64,000 nucleotides of DNA, taken from Desulfovibrio sp. JC022 (GTDB lineage Bacteria; Desulfobacterota; Desulfovibrionia; Desulfovibrionales; Desulfovibrionaceae). The stretch lies in NCBI RefSeq assembly GCF_010470665.1, contig NZ_VOPZ01000007.1:1-64000 (forward strand). The letters are read 5' to 3'. The notes below the pieces were generated by a model. The model was given only the letters and a program-made list of their open reading frames with translations, did no database searches and was not told the DNA's origin. Within the stretch, counting starts at the first letter, position 1. Each line of letters opens with the position of its first letter. Below, in pieces: positions 1 through 8,110 of the stretch. The translations under genes were made by a program, and so were the position numbers.

Positions 1-132
1 AAGGACATAACCGAATACTGGATTCGTCAATACAACGAAGAGCGGCCACATGAATCGCTCGGAGACATGACCCCAGTCGAGTATGTCCAAAAACATTCAC
101 CCCAAGAGAACTCTACTTATGGATGGCACTAA
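1..132 (+). CDS. IS3-family transposase (OrfB), C-terminal fragment
   Basis: Open from the first base of the window to a TAA stop, about 43 codons visible. The fragment carries the typical end of an IS3-type DDE transposase: an RQYNEERPHESLGDMTPVEY-type stretch, which in the family follows the last catalytic glutamate of the rve integrase core. The protein would catalyse copy-out/paste-in transposition. The 5' part, the other DDE residues and the left end of the element lie outside the window, so intactness cannot be judged. The element probably ends within about 20 bp of the stop, near a TTTACA at 143-148, because IS3 ends usually finish in CA. The exact end is inferred. Confidence 0.8.
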   Translation, partial: KDITEYWIRQYNEERPHESLGDMTPVEYVQKHSPQENSTYGWH

Positions 133-294
133 CTTGGGGAGGTTTACACTTTGACATGCAGCCTCCGTGAGTTGTCGATTAATTCAAACACGGTTATCAA
201 CGTTTTATTGATATCAGTAACAGGCCTCTCATTATAAAACCTATGGCGCATTCCACTCTATCAACCACGCCACTCTCAGACGCCTCTAAATGGC

Positions 295-855
295 TCACAA
301 CGCCATTTTCCTTTTGACCCGATAAACGGTAGCCCGACTGAGACCGGAAACTGCCATAACGTCCTTGATGGACTCACCTTTTTTCAAGAATTCAAGGGCC
401 TTATCGTGCTTTTTTTGATCAATCTGCTTACCTCTGAACCGACCTTCTGCTTTGGCCTTGTCAATTCCGATCTTCTGACGTTCTCTTCGGAGATTCGTTT
501 CAAACTCGCTGAAAACCGCCAGCATCTGGACGAATGCGCGCCCTGAAGCGGTAGAGGTATCAACACTCTGATCCAGAACCTTGATGCTGGCACCCACACC
601 TTCCAGTTGGTCAACGATATCCAGTAAATCTTTCACCGATCGTGCGAGCCTATCCAGCTTGAAAACAACCAGTGTGTCACCTTCACCAATGGCCTTAAGA
701 ATAGCAGCCAGTTCCGGGCGGTTCTTTCGGGACGTGCCAGAAGCCTTTTCTTGATAGAGTAACCCTTCAGGGTAGGCAGCAGTCAACGCTTCAGTCTGCG
801 CCGTTAAATTTTGATCCAATGTTGAAACTCGGCTATACAGAAATATTTTTCCCAT
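295..855 (-). CDS. Serine recombinase (resolvase/invertase family)
   Basis: A 186-residue small serine recombinase of the Tn3 resolvase/Pin invertase type. The N-terminal catalytic domain starts with LYSRVSTLDQN, where Ser11 in the RVS triplet is the expected nucleophile; KLDRLARSVKDL follows near residue 75, and a short C-terminal helix-turn-helix (GLSRATVYRVKRK) ends the protein. Length is normal for the family. The ATG at 855 is preferred to one 15 bp upstream because AAGGGGGTC lies just before it. No transposase of Tn3 type is seen; the only mobile neighbour is the IS3 remnant. Two dyad repeats upstream (924-957, 975-993) could be its recombination site or operator. It may resolve a plasmid or element now lost, or be a solitary leftover. 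Confidence 0.88.
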   Translation of the reverse strand: MGKIFLYSRVSTLDQNLTAQTEALTAAYPEGLLYQEKASGTSRKNRPELAAILKAIGEGDTLVVFKLDRLARSVKDLLDIVDQLEGVGASIKVLDQSVDTSTASGRAFVQMLAVFSEFETNLRRERQKIGIDKAKAEGRFRGKQIDQKKHDKALEFLKKGESIKDVMAVSGLSRATVYRVKRKMAL

Positions 856-923
856 CGTGACCCCCTTCATGTTCTGGTCGAATTCAGAATATTCTCATAA
901 GAGCTTAGAGTCAAGTGAGAACT

Positions 924-957
924 GTCTCATATAGCATAGATATGACATATATGAGAC
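924..957. repeat. 10-bp perfect inverted repeat upstream of the resolvase
   Basis: GTCTCATATA (924-933) and TATATGAGAC (948-957) form a perfect dyad with a 14-bp spacer, 34 bp in all. It lies about 70 bp upstream of the recombinase start in AT-rich DNA. Size and place fit a crossover subsite of a small serine recombinase, which binds paired inverted half-sites; an operator for autoregulation is the alternative. The function is inferred. Confidence 0.5.
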
Positions 958-974
958 CTATAAGGGGGCGCATA

Positions 975-993
975 AGGTATATATCATATACCT
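975..993. repeat. 8-bp perfect inverted repeat, second dyad
   Basis: AGGTATAT (975-982), spacer ATC, ATATACCT (986-993). A compact dyad 17 bp beyond the first one. Together they resemble the multi-subsite layout of res sites, in which several inverted subsites of different spacing sit beside the resolvase gene. Confidence 0.45.
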
Positions 994-1136
994 ATACTTA
1001 AACGATAAGCTGACATGTTAGACAGCCATGCACGCTAACAATAGATATCACTGATATATAACCAGTCGCATATACACACCCACCACATACCTATATCAAC
1101 ATATCCTTATATGACGTTGTAACCACATATACACAC

Positions 1137-1403
1137 CTAGATATCCTCTATGACCTCAAGGCCATCATCAAGCATTGATAGTACAGCTGATAGCTGCTCT
1201 GGTGTTCTTGGTATACCATACCCCTCAGGGTAATACCTTGCGGGGTTAGGATTACGTTCTCCTGCATACACTTCTAGTATTCATATTTTTAGAATCTCAT
1301 TAGTATATCAGCTAAGAGAACGATTTTCACAAAAAGATAGACCTTTCAAGACCTTGTACATTTCATCATCAACATAGGTGTTAATTACCTTACTTTTCTT
1401 CAT
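1137..1403 (-). pseudogene. Ribbon-helix-helix protein gene broken by two in-frame TGA codons
   Basis: An ATG at 1403 follows a strong GGAGG and opens MKKSKVINTYVDDEMYKVLK, a pattern of CopG/Arc-type ribbon-helix-helix DNA binders (beta strand, then helix). The frame meets TGA at 1308-1310, right after RSLS, and again at 1281-1283. Read through both, it continues as YTNEILKI and then a 47-residue tail (LEVYAGERNPNPARYYPEG ... DDGLEVIEDI) to TAG at 1137. The tail keeps protein-like composition, so the 88-codon frame appears to be one gene with two nonsense changes. A 31-residue truncated product could still be made. No toxin partner is visible. Sequencing error or recoding cannot be excluded. 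Confidence 0.6.
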
Positions 1404-1446
1404 GTTTTTTCCTCCATATTACTTCTTATGATTACCATAATAACAA

Positions 1447-1462
1447 TTCATCCGGTTAAAGC
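1447..1462 (+). repeat. 16-bp inverted repeat, left copy
   Basis: TTCATCCGGTTAAAGC. Its exact reverse complement occurs at 2683-2698, so the pair brackets the rhodanese-ferritin gene in a 1252-bp segment. No clear target-site duplication is seen outside the arms; TAATAA occurs near both ends but at unequal distances. Confidence 0.7.
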
Positions 1463-1585
1463 GTACTTCGTCTCATGAATCACCATAATCCTGAGTTTGA
1501 AAACACAGACACAGCACTTTTTTCATAAACTTTCCGCAGGCCTTATCTGTAAAACCACATGTTACAGCACCGCTTTTCATGCCTG

Positions 1586-2413
1586 TCATTGTCCGTTGGA
1601 CATGTGCTTAGATAGCAAATTGCCAACGGTTTTCAGGTGCTTCTTTTCCTCGTTTGCGAGACTGTTGAACAAGGCCTCTGCCGCTGGGTCCCCGGTGTCC
1701 CGCGCAAGGCGGATATAAAGGTCAAAGGCTTGCGCCTCGAACATCAAGGCGGTTTCGAGGGCACCTAAAGGGGTGTCCATGGTTGTCCCGAAAAGAGTCT
1801 CGAATCCGTCCTCGTCCACGCCACCTTCGAAGAGAATGATGGCAGGGGAATGTTGGAGGTCCTCGTGATCCGCTGCGGGGGCGATTTCGCGAATTCGTCT
1901 TAGAATGAGGTCGAGATGGGTCTGTTCCAGACCTGCAAGAGTCTTGAATGCACCAATCAGTTCCGGCTGATCCATCGCCTTGGCCCGGCGGCTGTAGTAG
2001 CCCCCCAGTGAAAGCTCCATGGCGTAAGCCATGCGCAGGATGTCCAAAGGAGTCTTGGCTGCGGTTCCTAGGTGCATACCTTGGGTTGGCAGGCCCACAG
2101 CCTTTTCACCGTTCCAAGCAGTGATACCTCCTAGCATGTTGAAAACGTCGGACTTGCCGTTGTTTAACAAAATTGAGGAAGCAACCATGCTACGGTTGCC
2201 ACTACGACAATAGACGATCACAGGGCCGTTTTCAGAAACCTCATCAAGCCTGTCGGCCAACTGGTCTAGGGGCACAAGCCTCGCGCCGGGCAGGTGGCCT
2301 TCTTCGTATTCCCGTTCCTGTCGCACGTCCAACAGTTGGTAACTACCCACTTCATGCGCATGAAAGAAAGATTTCGCGTCATTTGTCGTGATATTCTTGA
2401 TGGCTGTGTCCAT
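1586..2413 (-). CDS. Rhodanese domain fused to a ferritin-like (rubrerythrin-type) domain
   Basis: A 275-residue cytoplasmic protein. Residues 5-105 are a single rhodanese domain with active-site Cys69 in the YCRSGNRS loop, so sulfur transfer through a persulfide is expected. Residues 120-270 form a four-helix ferritin-like domain with metal ligands of the expected kind: Glu133, an ExxH at 163-166, Glu226 and a second ExxH at 256-259. Such di-iron domains reduce peroxides or handle oxygen in anaerobes. AGGAG lies 8 bp upstream of the ATG. A dyad at 2581-2607 and a perfect 16-bp inverted repeat surround the gene. The physiological role (sulfur handling during oxidative stress) is inferred from domain content. 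Confidence 0.85.
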   Translation of the reverse strand: MDTAIKNITTNDAKSFFHAHEVGSYQLLDVRQEREYEEGHLPGARLVPLDQLADRLDEVSENGPVIVYCRSGNRSMVASSILLNNGKSDVFNMLGGITAWNGEKAVGLPTQGMHLGTAAKTPLDILRMAYAMELSLGGYYSRRAKAMDQPELIGAFKTLAGLEQTHLDLILRRIREIAPAADHEDLQHSPAIILFEGGVDEDGFETLFGTTMDTPLGALETALMFEAQAFDLYIRLARDTGDPAAEALFNSLANEEKKHLKTVGNLLSKHMSNGQ

Positions 2414-2580
2414 TCCTCAAATCTCCTGTGTTTGTACTTCATGAGGTGGTGGGCTAGTGTGACACCCGCTCAATTTGTCGGCTTGTAATTGAATCGTCTT
2501 ATCGGTGTGGACCAATTGAACGGCTTGGCCCACAGTTCGTTGTAGTTTCATTTGTACGTCATATTCTTACTGTCGTAAAA

Positions 2581-2607
2581 CGGGATACCTTCATTCTGGA
2601 TATCCCG
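2581..2607. promoter_or_regulatory. Dyad upstream of the rhodanese-ferritin gene
   Basis: CGGGATA (2581-2587) and TATCCCG (2601-2607) form a perfect 7-bp inverted repeat about 170 bp upstream of the start codon at 2413. It could be an operator or a leader hairpin; no confident -35/-10 pair was found beside it. Confidence 0.3.
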
Positions 2608-2682
2608 GTCGGGTTTCGTAAAAATGTACTTCTTAAAGGCTCATCCAACTTAAGGGCGCATCATCGGAGCGAACGGGCGGAT

Positions 2683-2698
2683 GCTTTAACCGGATGAA
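2683..2698 (-). repeat. 16-bp inverted repeat, right copy
   Basis: GCTTTAACCGGATGAA, exact reverse complement of 1447-1462. It lies 270 bp upstream of the rhodanese-ferritin start. See the left copy. Confidence 0.7.
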
Positions 2699-3098
2699 CC
2701 TAATAAACTTCATCCACATCCTTATTTATAAAAAAAGTACTGCACAGCACCTCTATTTTGGAAATTATTTTAACAATAGTCGGACCTCAGTTCGGTTCCC
2801 ATTTCAGGAACCGAATTCAAACATCAGGGGTTGACGTGGTACATGCGTTGGTACATCCTCTGGTACACGATTTCAGGGGTAACCAGCCATGGGTCTTGGA
2901 TCATTCGATTTTTTGTCGATTCTCCCCGCCTCCACCATTATTTCACCCAAAAAATCCCAGCCTTTCACATAAAAGGCTGGGATTTTTCAATTGCCCTACC
3001 AGCAAATACATTTCCCCTCCCCCTATCCACACCCACAATTTTCCATTACTATGATGTAACCATGTGAACCATATTCATCCTGATAATGGAGAATTTCC
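2699..3098. other. Non-coding stretch before the SLC13 gene
   Basis: No convincing gene. Open frames here lack ribosome binding sites and family-like composition. Visible structure: a TTCGGTTCC/GGAACCGAA hairpin near 2790-2815, three TGGTACA copies at 2837, 2849 and 2861 (12-bp period), and the terminator at 2949-2988. Confidence 0.5.
2949..2988. terminator. Bidirectional Rho-independent terminator
   Basis: A/T-rich flanks enclose a stem AAATCCCAGCCTTT / AAAGGCTGGGATTT with a short loop, with T runs on both strands. No adjacent plus-strand gene ends here, so it may be a relic or insulate the SLC13 gene. Its first 21 bases recur at 9406-9426 without the second arm. Confidence 0.75.
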
Positions 3099-4931
3099 AT
3101 GACCCTACCTCCACTACCGAACCTACACGCACTGGCAGTATTGGCCTTGACGGCTGTTGCATTGCTCTTGTTCAGCAAAAAGAAAATTCCGCTTGAAACC
3201 TCAAGTCTGCTCATACTCCTGATCCTGACGGTTGGATTCGAAATTTTCCCTTATAAATCGGATGGCAAAACCTTCCACGCCGTAAATTTCTTTTACGGAT
3301 TCGGCAACGAAGCCCTGATTGCGGTATGTGCGCTCATGATTGCCGGACAAGGAATTTTACGCACAGGCTCGTTAGACCCTATGGGCCGCCTGCTGGCCCG
3401 GGCTTGGAAGAAAAGTCCTACCATTTCATTTTTACTGACCCTGCTGCTGGGGGCATTCATCAGTGCCTTCATCAATAATGTTCCTGTGGTGGTTTTGCTA
3501 CTGCCTGTCCTCATAAGCGTATCCCTGAAAACAGGATCTCCGGCTTCATCTGTACTCATGCCCATGGGCTTTTCCACTTTACTTGGCGGAACAGCTACAA
3601 CCATCGGGACCTCGACCAACCTGCTGGTTGTCTCGGTCGCAGCGGATATGGGGCTGAAACGCATAGAAATGTTTGATTTCGTCTTGCCGGCAATAATCGC
3701 CGGGAGCATCGGAATTTTGTACCTTTGGCTGATCGCCCCGCGCATCATTCCAAGAATTGAGATCACTCTGACTGACCGTTCCCCACGCATGTTTACCGCC
3801 CACCTGGAAGTTACCGAGGGCAGTCCTCTGGAAGGAAGCCCCCTTTCAAAGGCATTTAAACTGACCGACAACGCCATGAAGGTTTCCACCATTGAACGCG
3901 GCGAGGGAAAACCGATATATCTGCATCCGGGGGCCATTCTGCAAGCCGGTGACCATCTGGTCATAAACGACACCCCGGAACAATTGAAAGAATTTGAAAA
4001 AATCCTGCACGGAACTTTGTACCCTGTTGGCTCAGTAGTCCCCTATGATGCCGAGCACCCTTTTAGGGCTGCTGACCAGCAAATCGCTGAAATTGTCATC
4101 TATCAAGGGTCACCGCTAAACGGGACGACATTAAAAAAGTATCATTTTGCAGAACGGACCGGCATGACACCTCTGGCAATTCACCGTTCCGGCAAAAAAC
4201 TTAAACGGTACTTAGACAAGATCAGTGACATAAAACTGGAACTCGGTGATATTCTGCTGATTCAGGGACCAAGGCAAAAAATATCTGAACTCAAAAAGAA
4301 TACCAAGGTATTGGTCTTGGATTCCACAATGGATCTTCCATATTCTCGAAAGACCCACCTTGCGATGAGCATCATGCTGGGAATAGTACTGACTGCTGCT
4401 TTCGGAATACTCCCCATAGCCATCAGTGCACCATGCGGGGCACTATTAATGATTCTGACCGGATGTATCACTTGGAGAGACGCCACAAGAGCCCTGAACG
4501 TGCAGGTAATTCTGATTGTTGTGACCAGTCTTGCTCTTGGCAAAGCCATGCTTATAACAGGCGGTGCGGACTTTCTGGGCAAACTCTTTGTTGCATTAAG
4601 CGGAGATGCTCCGGCAGCCATAATCATCAGCGGCCTAATGCTGCTGATGGCCGTTTTCACCAACGTCATCTCCAATAATGCGACGGCCGTAATCGGCACC
4701 CCCATAGCCCTGTCCATTGCCCGCCAATTAGACCTTGATCCGGAACCGTTCGTATTGGCGGTCCTGTTCGGAGCTAACATGAGTTTTGCCACTCCCATGG
4801 CTTACAAGACCAATCTACTGGTAATGAACGCAGGTGAATATTCATTTTCGGATTTCTTAAAAGTTGGAACCCCGCTGGTAATAATCATGTGGATAACATT
4901 ATCAATTGTTCTGCCGATTATTTATCTTTAA
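3099..4931 (+). CDS. SLC13/DASS-type permease with two RCK_C (TrkA-C) domains
   Basis: A 610-residue inner-membrane transporter of the divalent anion:Na+ symporter group. The first membrane half (about 1-215) carries SAFINNVPVV (122-131) and GGTATTIGTSTNLLV (163-177); the second half (about 415-610) carries the matching SNNATAVIGTP and ATPMAYKTN segments, giving the inverted-repeat fold with its Asn/Thr substrate clamps. Between them lie two soluble TrkA-C modules (about 225-310 and 320-405), usual in the sulfate/organic-anion branch of this family. GGAG sits 10 bp before the ATG. The substrate cannot be read; sulfate, dicarboxylates or sulfonates are candidates. It is a single gene with no evident partner. 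Confidence 0.85.
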   Translation: MTLPPLPNLHALAVLALTAVALLLFSKKKIPLETSSLLILLILTVGFEIFPYKSDGKTFHAVNFFYGFGNEALIAVCALMIAGQGILRTGSLDPMGRLLARAWKKSPTISFLLTLLLGAFISAFINNVPVVVLLLPVLISVSLKTGSPASSVLMPMGFSTLLGGTATTIGTSTNLLVVSVAADMGLKRIEMFDFVLPAIIAGSIGILYLWLIAPRIIPRIEITLTDRSPRMFTAHLEVTEGSPLEGSPLSKAFKLTDNAMKVSTIERGEGKPIYLHPGAILQAGDHLVINDTPEQLKEFEKILHGTLYPVGSVVPYDAEHPFRAADQQIAEIVIYQGSPLNGTTLKKYHFAERTGMTPLAIHRSGKKLKRYLDKISDIKLELGDILLIQGPRQKISELKKNTKVLVLDSTMDLPYSRKTHLAMSIMLGIVLTAAFGILPIAISAPCGALLMILTGCITWRDATRALNVQVILIVVTSLALGKAMLITGGADFLGKLFVALSGDAPAAIIISGLMLLMAVFTNVISNNATAVIGTPIALSIARQLDLDPEPFVLAVLFGANMSFATPMAYKTNLLVMNAGEYSFSDFLKVGTPLVIIMWITLSIVLPIIYL

Positions 4932-5041
4932 GAAACAACAACCGACTTTTCCCAAATCTATAATACCCCCATTGACAAAAACACCTTATTAACAGATTCC
5001 ATAATTGATTATTTTAAATCCAAATAAACCGTGGAGTCGTT

Positions 5042-5671
5042 ATGCATAAGAAGCTAATTCTACTTTCAATTGTTGTCTTTTCCATCCTTAGCATGGGCGG
5101 TTGCTCAACCCGCAACGTGACCCCGCCGACTCCGTTATCTGCCTTTAACCCTGCTCTTGGCTCATTTAATGTACGTATTGTGCTTTTCCAGCTGAAAGGA
5201 AACGGCATTCCTGAACGTGTTGAGACCGGCGCACTTCCTATTGCGCAAAGTGCAATTAAAACACTGGCAGGACTGGGATATAAATATCAGCCGGACGGCG
5301 AAGTGGATTACCTTATTGAAGCCCGCGTGGGGTCTATTTCCCCTAAAGCAATGGCTCATGGCGCGCAGCAACAAGTAGGATTTTCCGACTCCTTACCATA
5401 TGGTCGTACATTTAGAAGCTACCCGGTGGTCGTAAATACATGGTCACCCGGAATTGAACGCGCTAAAACCGGACCGAACACATGCTTTCTGGTAGTAGAA
5501 TTACTGGTGGAAGAAAGTAACGAACAGGGACAAACTGTAATATATTCCGGCTCCCCAGATCCCATTGAAGTTCCCTACGAATTAGGTTGTCCTTTTGCCA
5601 AATGCGGACAGGGCGTGAACCAAGGTTTGACCGATTTCCTGCGTAAACGCTTTGCTCCTGCGGTTAACTAG
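5042..5671 (+). CDS. Putative DUF4136-like lipoprotein
   Basis: 209 residues. A basic start, hydrophobic stretch and lipobox LSMGGC place the lipidated cysteine at residue 21, so the mature protein is anchored in the cell envelope. The rest is soluble, with an ESNEQGQTVIYSG-type strand and two late cysteines (LGCPFAKCG). It loosely resembles DUF4136 lipoproteins, whose role is unknown. GTGGAG lies upstream of the ATG. A smaller lipoprotein gene follows 73 bp downstream on the same strand, suggesting co-expression. Confidence 0.6.
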   Translation: MHKKLILLSIVVFSILSMGGCSTRNVTPPTPLSAFNPALGSFNVRIVLFQLKGNGIPERVETGALPIAQSAIKTLAGLGYKYQPDGEVDYLIEARVGSISPKAMAHGAQQQVGFSDSLPYGRTFRSYPVVVNTWSPGIERAKTGPNTCFLVVELLVEESNEQGQTVIYSGSPDPIEVPYELGCPFAKCGQGVNQGLTDFLRKRFAPAVN

Positions 5672-5744
5672 TCCGCAAGACTTGCATTACAACCGGACTC
5701 CCTTTCAATCTACATTACCGGCAGTTTTCTCATGGAGATTCAAA

Positions 5745-6017
5745 ATGAAAAAGTTCATTACCCTCGCTTCCTTATTGCTAATTATTGGTGGCTGCTCCTC
5801 ATGGCATAATGATAATTACCCTGACCCGGCAGTGGCTAAAGCAGAATTTAAAAAAGACAGAAAGAAATGTGAAAAGCGGATAGAAGAAAAGCTCCAGATA
5901 GGTAAAGAGGATCGTTCAAGAACCATGACAACCAATAGCGCCAGATTCTCCGGCAACTACATCAGGACTAATGAGTTTGATAAATGCATGAGATCAAGGG
6001 GCTGGAGAAAAAAGTAA
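5745..6017 (+). CDS. Small lipoprotein of unknown function
   Basis: 90 residues. The ATG at 5745 with GGAG eight bases upstream is chosen over an in-frame start at 5652, because it gives a clean lipoprotein signal peptide ending in IIGGC (Cys17). The mature part is short and highly charged (FKKDRKKCEKRIEEKLQIGK), with two further cysteines that may form a disulfide. It follows the DUF4136-like lipoprotein gene on the same strand. No family was recognised. Confidence 0.6.
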   Translation: MKKFITLASLLLIIGGCSSWHNDNYPDPAVAKAEFKKDRKKCEKRIEEKLQIGKEDRSRTMTTNSARFSGNYIRTNEFDKCMRSRGWRKK

Positions 6018-6022
6018 CAGCC

Positions 6023-6769
6023 CTACCGATACTGACCATAAATCTTTGAAATAGTACCATCTTCCAAAAGTTTCTTGATAGCTTTATTGAACTTGGGAAG
6101 TGCGTCTTTCCTGCTGGGATGAACACGAATCATCATCGGTACTGAATTACACGGCTTACTTACGACCAACTGATCTTTGAGCTGCTCGGTCTTGATTCTG
6201 TACAAAGCGAAATCTTTATTCATGATTGCCTGATGCAAACGGTCGGCGATCAGCATCTGAATGAGCTTATTTTCACTTTTAAGTTGATGTTCTTTAATAC
6301 GTCCATCCGCAAAATAGACACCAAAGACAGGATATGTGTAGCCCGCTACAGTCCCCACGGTTTCCCCTGCAAAATCTTCAGGCAAGTAAGCTGGCTGCGC
6401 ATACTTGGCATTATATAAAACAATCTGTTCAGATACACCGAACGGGATACTATAAATCCCCGGCACAGAAGAATGACTCCTCCATGCGGGATTGGCCATG
6501 GGTTCAATGTCAATTTTGCCCGTTACGAATTGGTATAAAGCACGCTTATATGGAAGGCTGACAAATTCAAATGTATCCCCGGTCTCTTTAGAAAGCGCAG
6601 CAAAAATATCTTTAACTATTCCACTCTGAAAACTACTCTTTGGAAAATAGTAAGGAGGAAAGGATTCAATATAGCGCATAACACGGTAAGTCTCAGCAGC
6701 ACAATCTTTAGCGAAATACGGTGTTATAATCGAAAACACAAAGACAAACCAAATCGTTATATATTTCAT
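6023..6769 (-). CDS. Periplasmic solute-binding protein, family 3 type
   Basis: 248 residues from the ATG at 6769, which has GAGG nine bases upstream; a GTG start 21 bp earlier is less likely. The N-terminus is a Sec signal peptide (MKYITIWFVFVF ... CAAE). The mature protein reads like a two-lobed amino-acid-type binding protein (SBP_bac_3): RVMRYIESFPPYYF at the front, SGIVKDIFAALSKETG after it, and the closing FNKAIKKLLEDGTISKIYGQ. No ABC permease or ATPase is adjacent, so it is an orphan; similar orphans often feed chemoreceptors or sensor kinases. It converges on the small lipoprotein gene with only 5 bp between the stops. Confidence 0.75.
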   Translation of the reverse strand: MKYITIWFVFVFSIITPYFAKDCAAETYRVMRYIESFPPYYFPKSSFQSGIVKDIFAALSKETGDTFEFVSLPYKRALYQFVTGKIDIEPMANPAWRSHSSVPGIYSIPFGVSEQIVLYNAKYAQPAYLPEDFAGETVGTVAGYTYPVFGVYFADGRIKEHQLKSENKLIQMLIADRLHQAIMNKDFALYRIKTEQLKDQLVVSKPCNSVPMMIRVHPSRKDALPKFNKAIKKLLEDGTISKIYGQYR

Positions 6770-6974
6770 TTTTTGTATCCTCAAAGACACCTACAAAATC
6801 AATTTCAAATAAAATTAACTGTCCAATCATCGCCCTCTTCTATATAATACCTAATATAACAAAACAACCCTGTATGTTTTTTTTTAGACAAAACAAATAG
6901 TAATATTTTTGGTCATTAATTAATTCACACTATTTAGTTAAACACCCAACCCGCCAGTTCTTCAAGGAGATCGG

Positions 6975-7994
6975 ATGAAACCACTCAACTCCATGTTTCG
7001 AATTAAGTTCATCGCTATATTCATCTTGCTTTTTACTACCCTGCTCGTTGCGAACCCGGCAAAAGCAATTGATTCCACCGCGTCCAATAAACTTAACATC
7101 GCGGTAATCCCTGAGCGCGGAGATCTGGACTTCTGGCATTTACTGAAAAAAGGAGCGATCAAAGCCGCCACGGACGATGGCAACATCAAAGTGCTCTGGA
7201 TTAGTCCGGCCGGTTACGGAAGCTTCAAAGAGCAGAAAAAGAAACTTGAATGGTGTATTCAAAACAACGTGGATGCTGTTGTAATTTCCCCGGTGCATGG
7301 TTTAAGAATGAAGAATTCATTGAAAAGGACTATACGTAAAGGGATACCGGTAATTCAGATGGTCTCACGGATATCCAACAAAATAAAAACTGGTTACGTA
7401 CATTCCGATAATTTCAAAGGCGGGGCACTGGCCGCAGAATACCTGCATAAAAAATTAAACGGTTCCGGGGCTGTGGTGCTGGGCATGTTCACCAAAGGTA
7501 ATTCCCCGGTGAATAGACGAATTGAGGGCTTTAAACATCAATTAAAAGAGTCCGGTTCCAAGCTGAAAGTAGCCAAGGCCATTTATGTAGGCAAACAACT
7601 GGACAAAGACTCCTCCAAGATTCGTGTAGCCATGTATGGTAACGACAATCCAAGCAGGAAAAAGAAAATCAATGCCGTAATCGGCTTTAATGAAAGCAGC
7701 AGTGAAATCCTTCTTAAGACTCTTGATCAATTGAATAAACGTAAAGGAATGGCTTTTGTGGCCTTCAATCCGGACCCGCAAATGATCAGCGAGATTAACC
7801 AAGGTACAATTTCCGCCGGAATAGCGCAGGACCCGTATGAAATAGGACGAATCGCTGTTACCCAAGCTGCAATGGCTGCAAGAGGACAAAAAATACCAAC
7901 AGAAACCACAACTAAAGTATATTTAGTAACAAAGGACAATCTATTACAACCAAAAATACAGGAAGTCTTAGGTCTGACGGAACGCACCCCGTAG
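6975..7994 (+). CDS. Periplasmic sugar-binding-type (family 1 fold) protein
   Basis: 339 residues with an N-terminal signal peptide (hydrophobic about 12-28, cleavage near AKA-ID). The mature part has the two alternating alpha/beta lobes of the ribose/TorT-like periplasmic binding group: an NIAVIPERGDLDFWHLLKKG opening, NNVDAVVISPVHG near residue 100, GYVHSDNFKGGALAAEYL near 145 and a late AQDPYEIGRIAVTQA. These belong to the Peripla_BP_4 pattern. AAGGAG precedes the ATG closely. No ABC subunits or kinase are adjacent, so the ligand and partner are unknown; TorT-like sensing is a possibility. A strong terminator follows. Confidence 0.8.
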   Translation: MKPLNSMFRIKFIAIFILLFTTLLVANPAKAIDSTASNKLNIAVIPERGDLDFWHLLKKGAIKAATDDGNIKVLWISPAGYGSFKEQKKKLEWCIQNNVDAVVISPVHGLRMKNSLKRTIRKGIPVIQMVSRISNKIKTGYVHSDNFKGGALAAEYLHKKLNGSGAVVLGMFTKGNSPVNRRIEGFKHQLKESGSKLKVAKAIYVGKQLDKDSSKIRVAMYGNDNPSRKKKINAVIGFNESSSEILLKTLDQLNKRKGMAFVAFNPDPQMISEINQGTISAGIAQDPYEIGRIAVTQAAMAARGQKIPTETTTKVYLVTKDNLLQPKIQEVLGLTERTP

Positions 7995-8063
7995 CCGTTC
8001 AAATTTAGCAGAGCAAGTGTGCTGCAAATGTCCTGCATAACACAAACGATATCATGAAAAACT

Positions 8064-8101
8064 AAGCCCCTTGCTGCCATGTAACAGCAAGGGGCTTTTT
8101 C
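8064..8101 (+). terminator. Rho-independent terminator
   Basis: AAGCCCCTTGCTG and CAGCAAGGGGCTT form a long GC-rich stem with an 8-base loop, followed by T5. It ends the family 1 binding-protein transcript and stands just before the convergent DUF5675 gene. Confidence 0.9.
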
Positions 8102-8110
8102 TATTTTCAC

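Noticed and set aside
1281-1310. Selenocysteine reading of the TGA codons
   Set aside because: Two TGAs in a DNA-binding domain, no redox context and no obvious SECIS hairpin right after them.
2758-3067. Two overlapping short plus-strand frames
   Set aside because: They run through the terminator at 2949-2988, have no ribosome site and no recognisable protein pattern.
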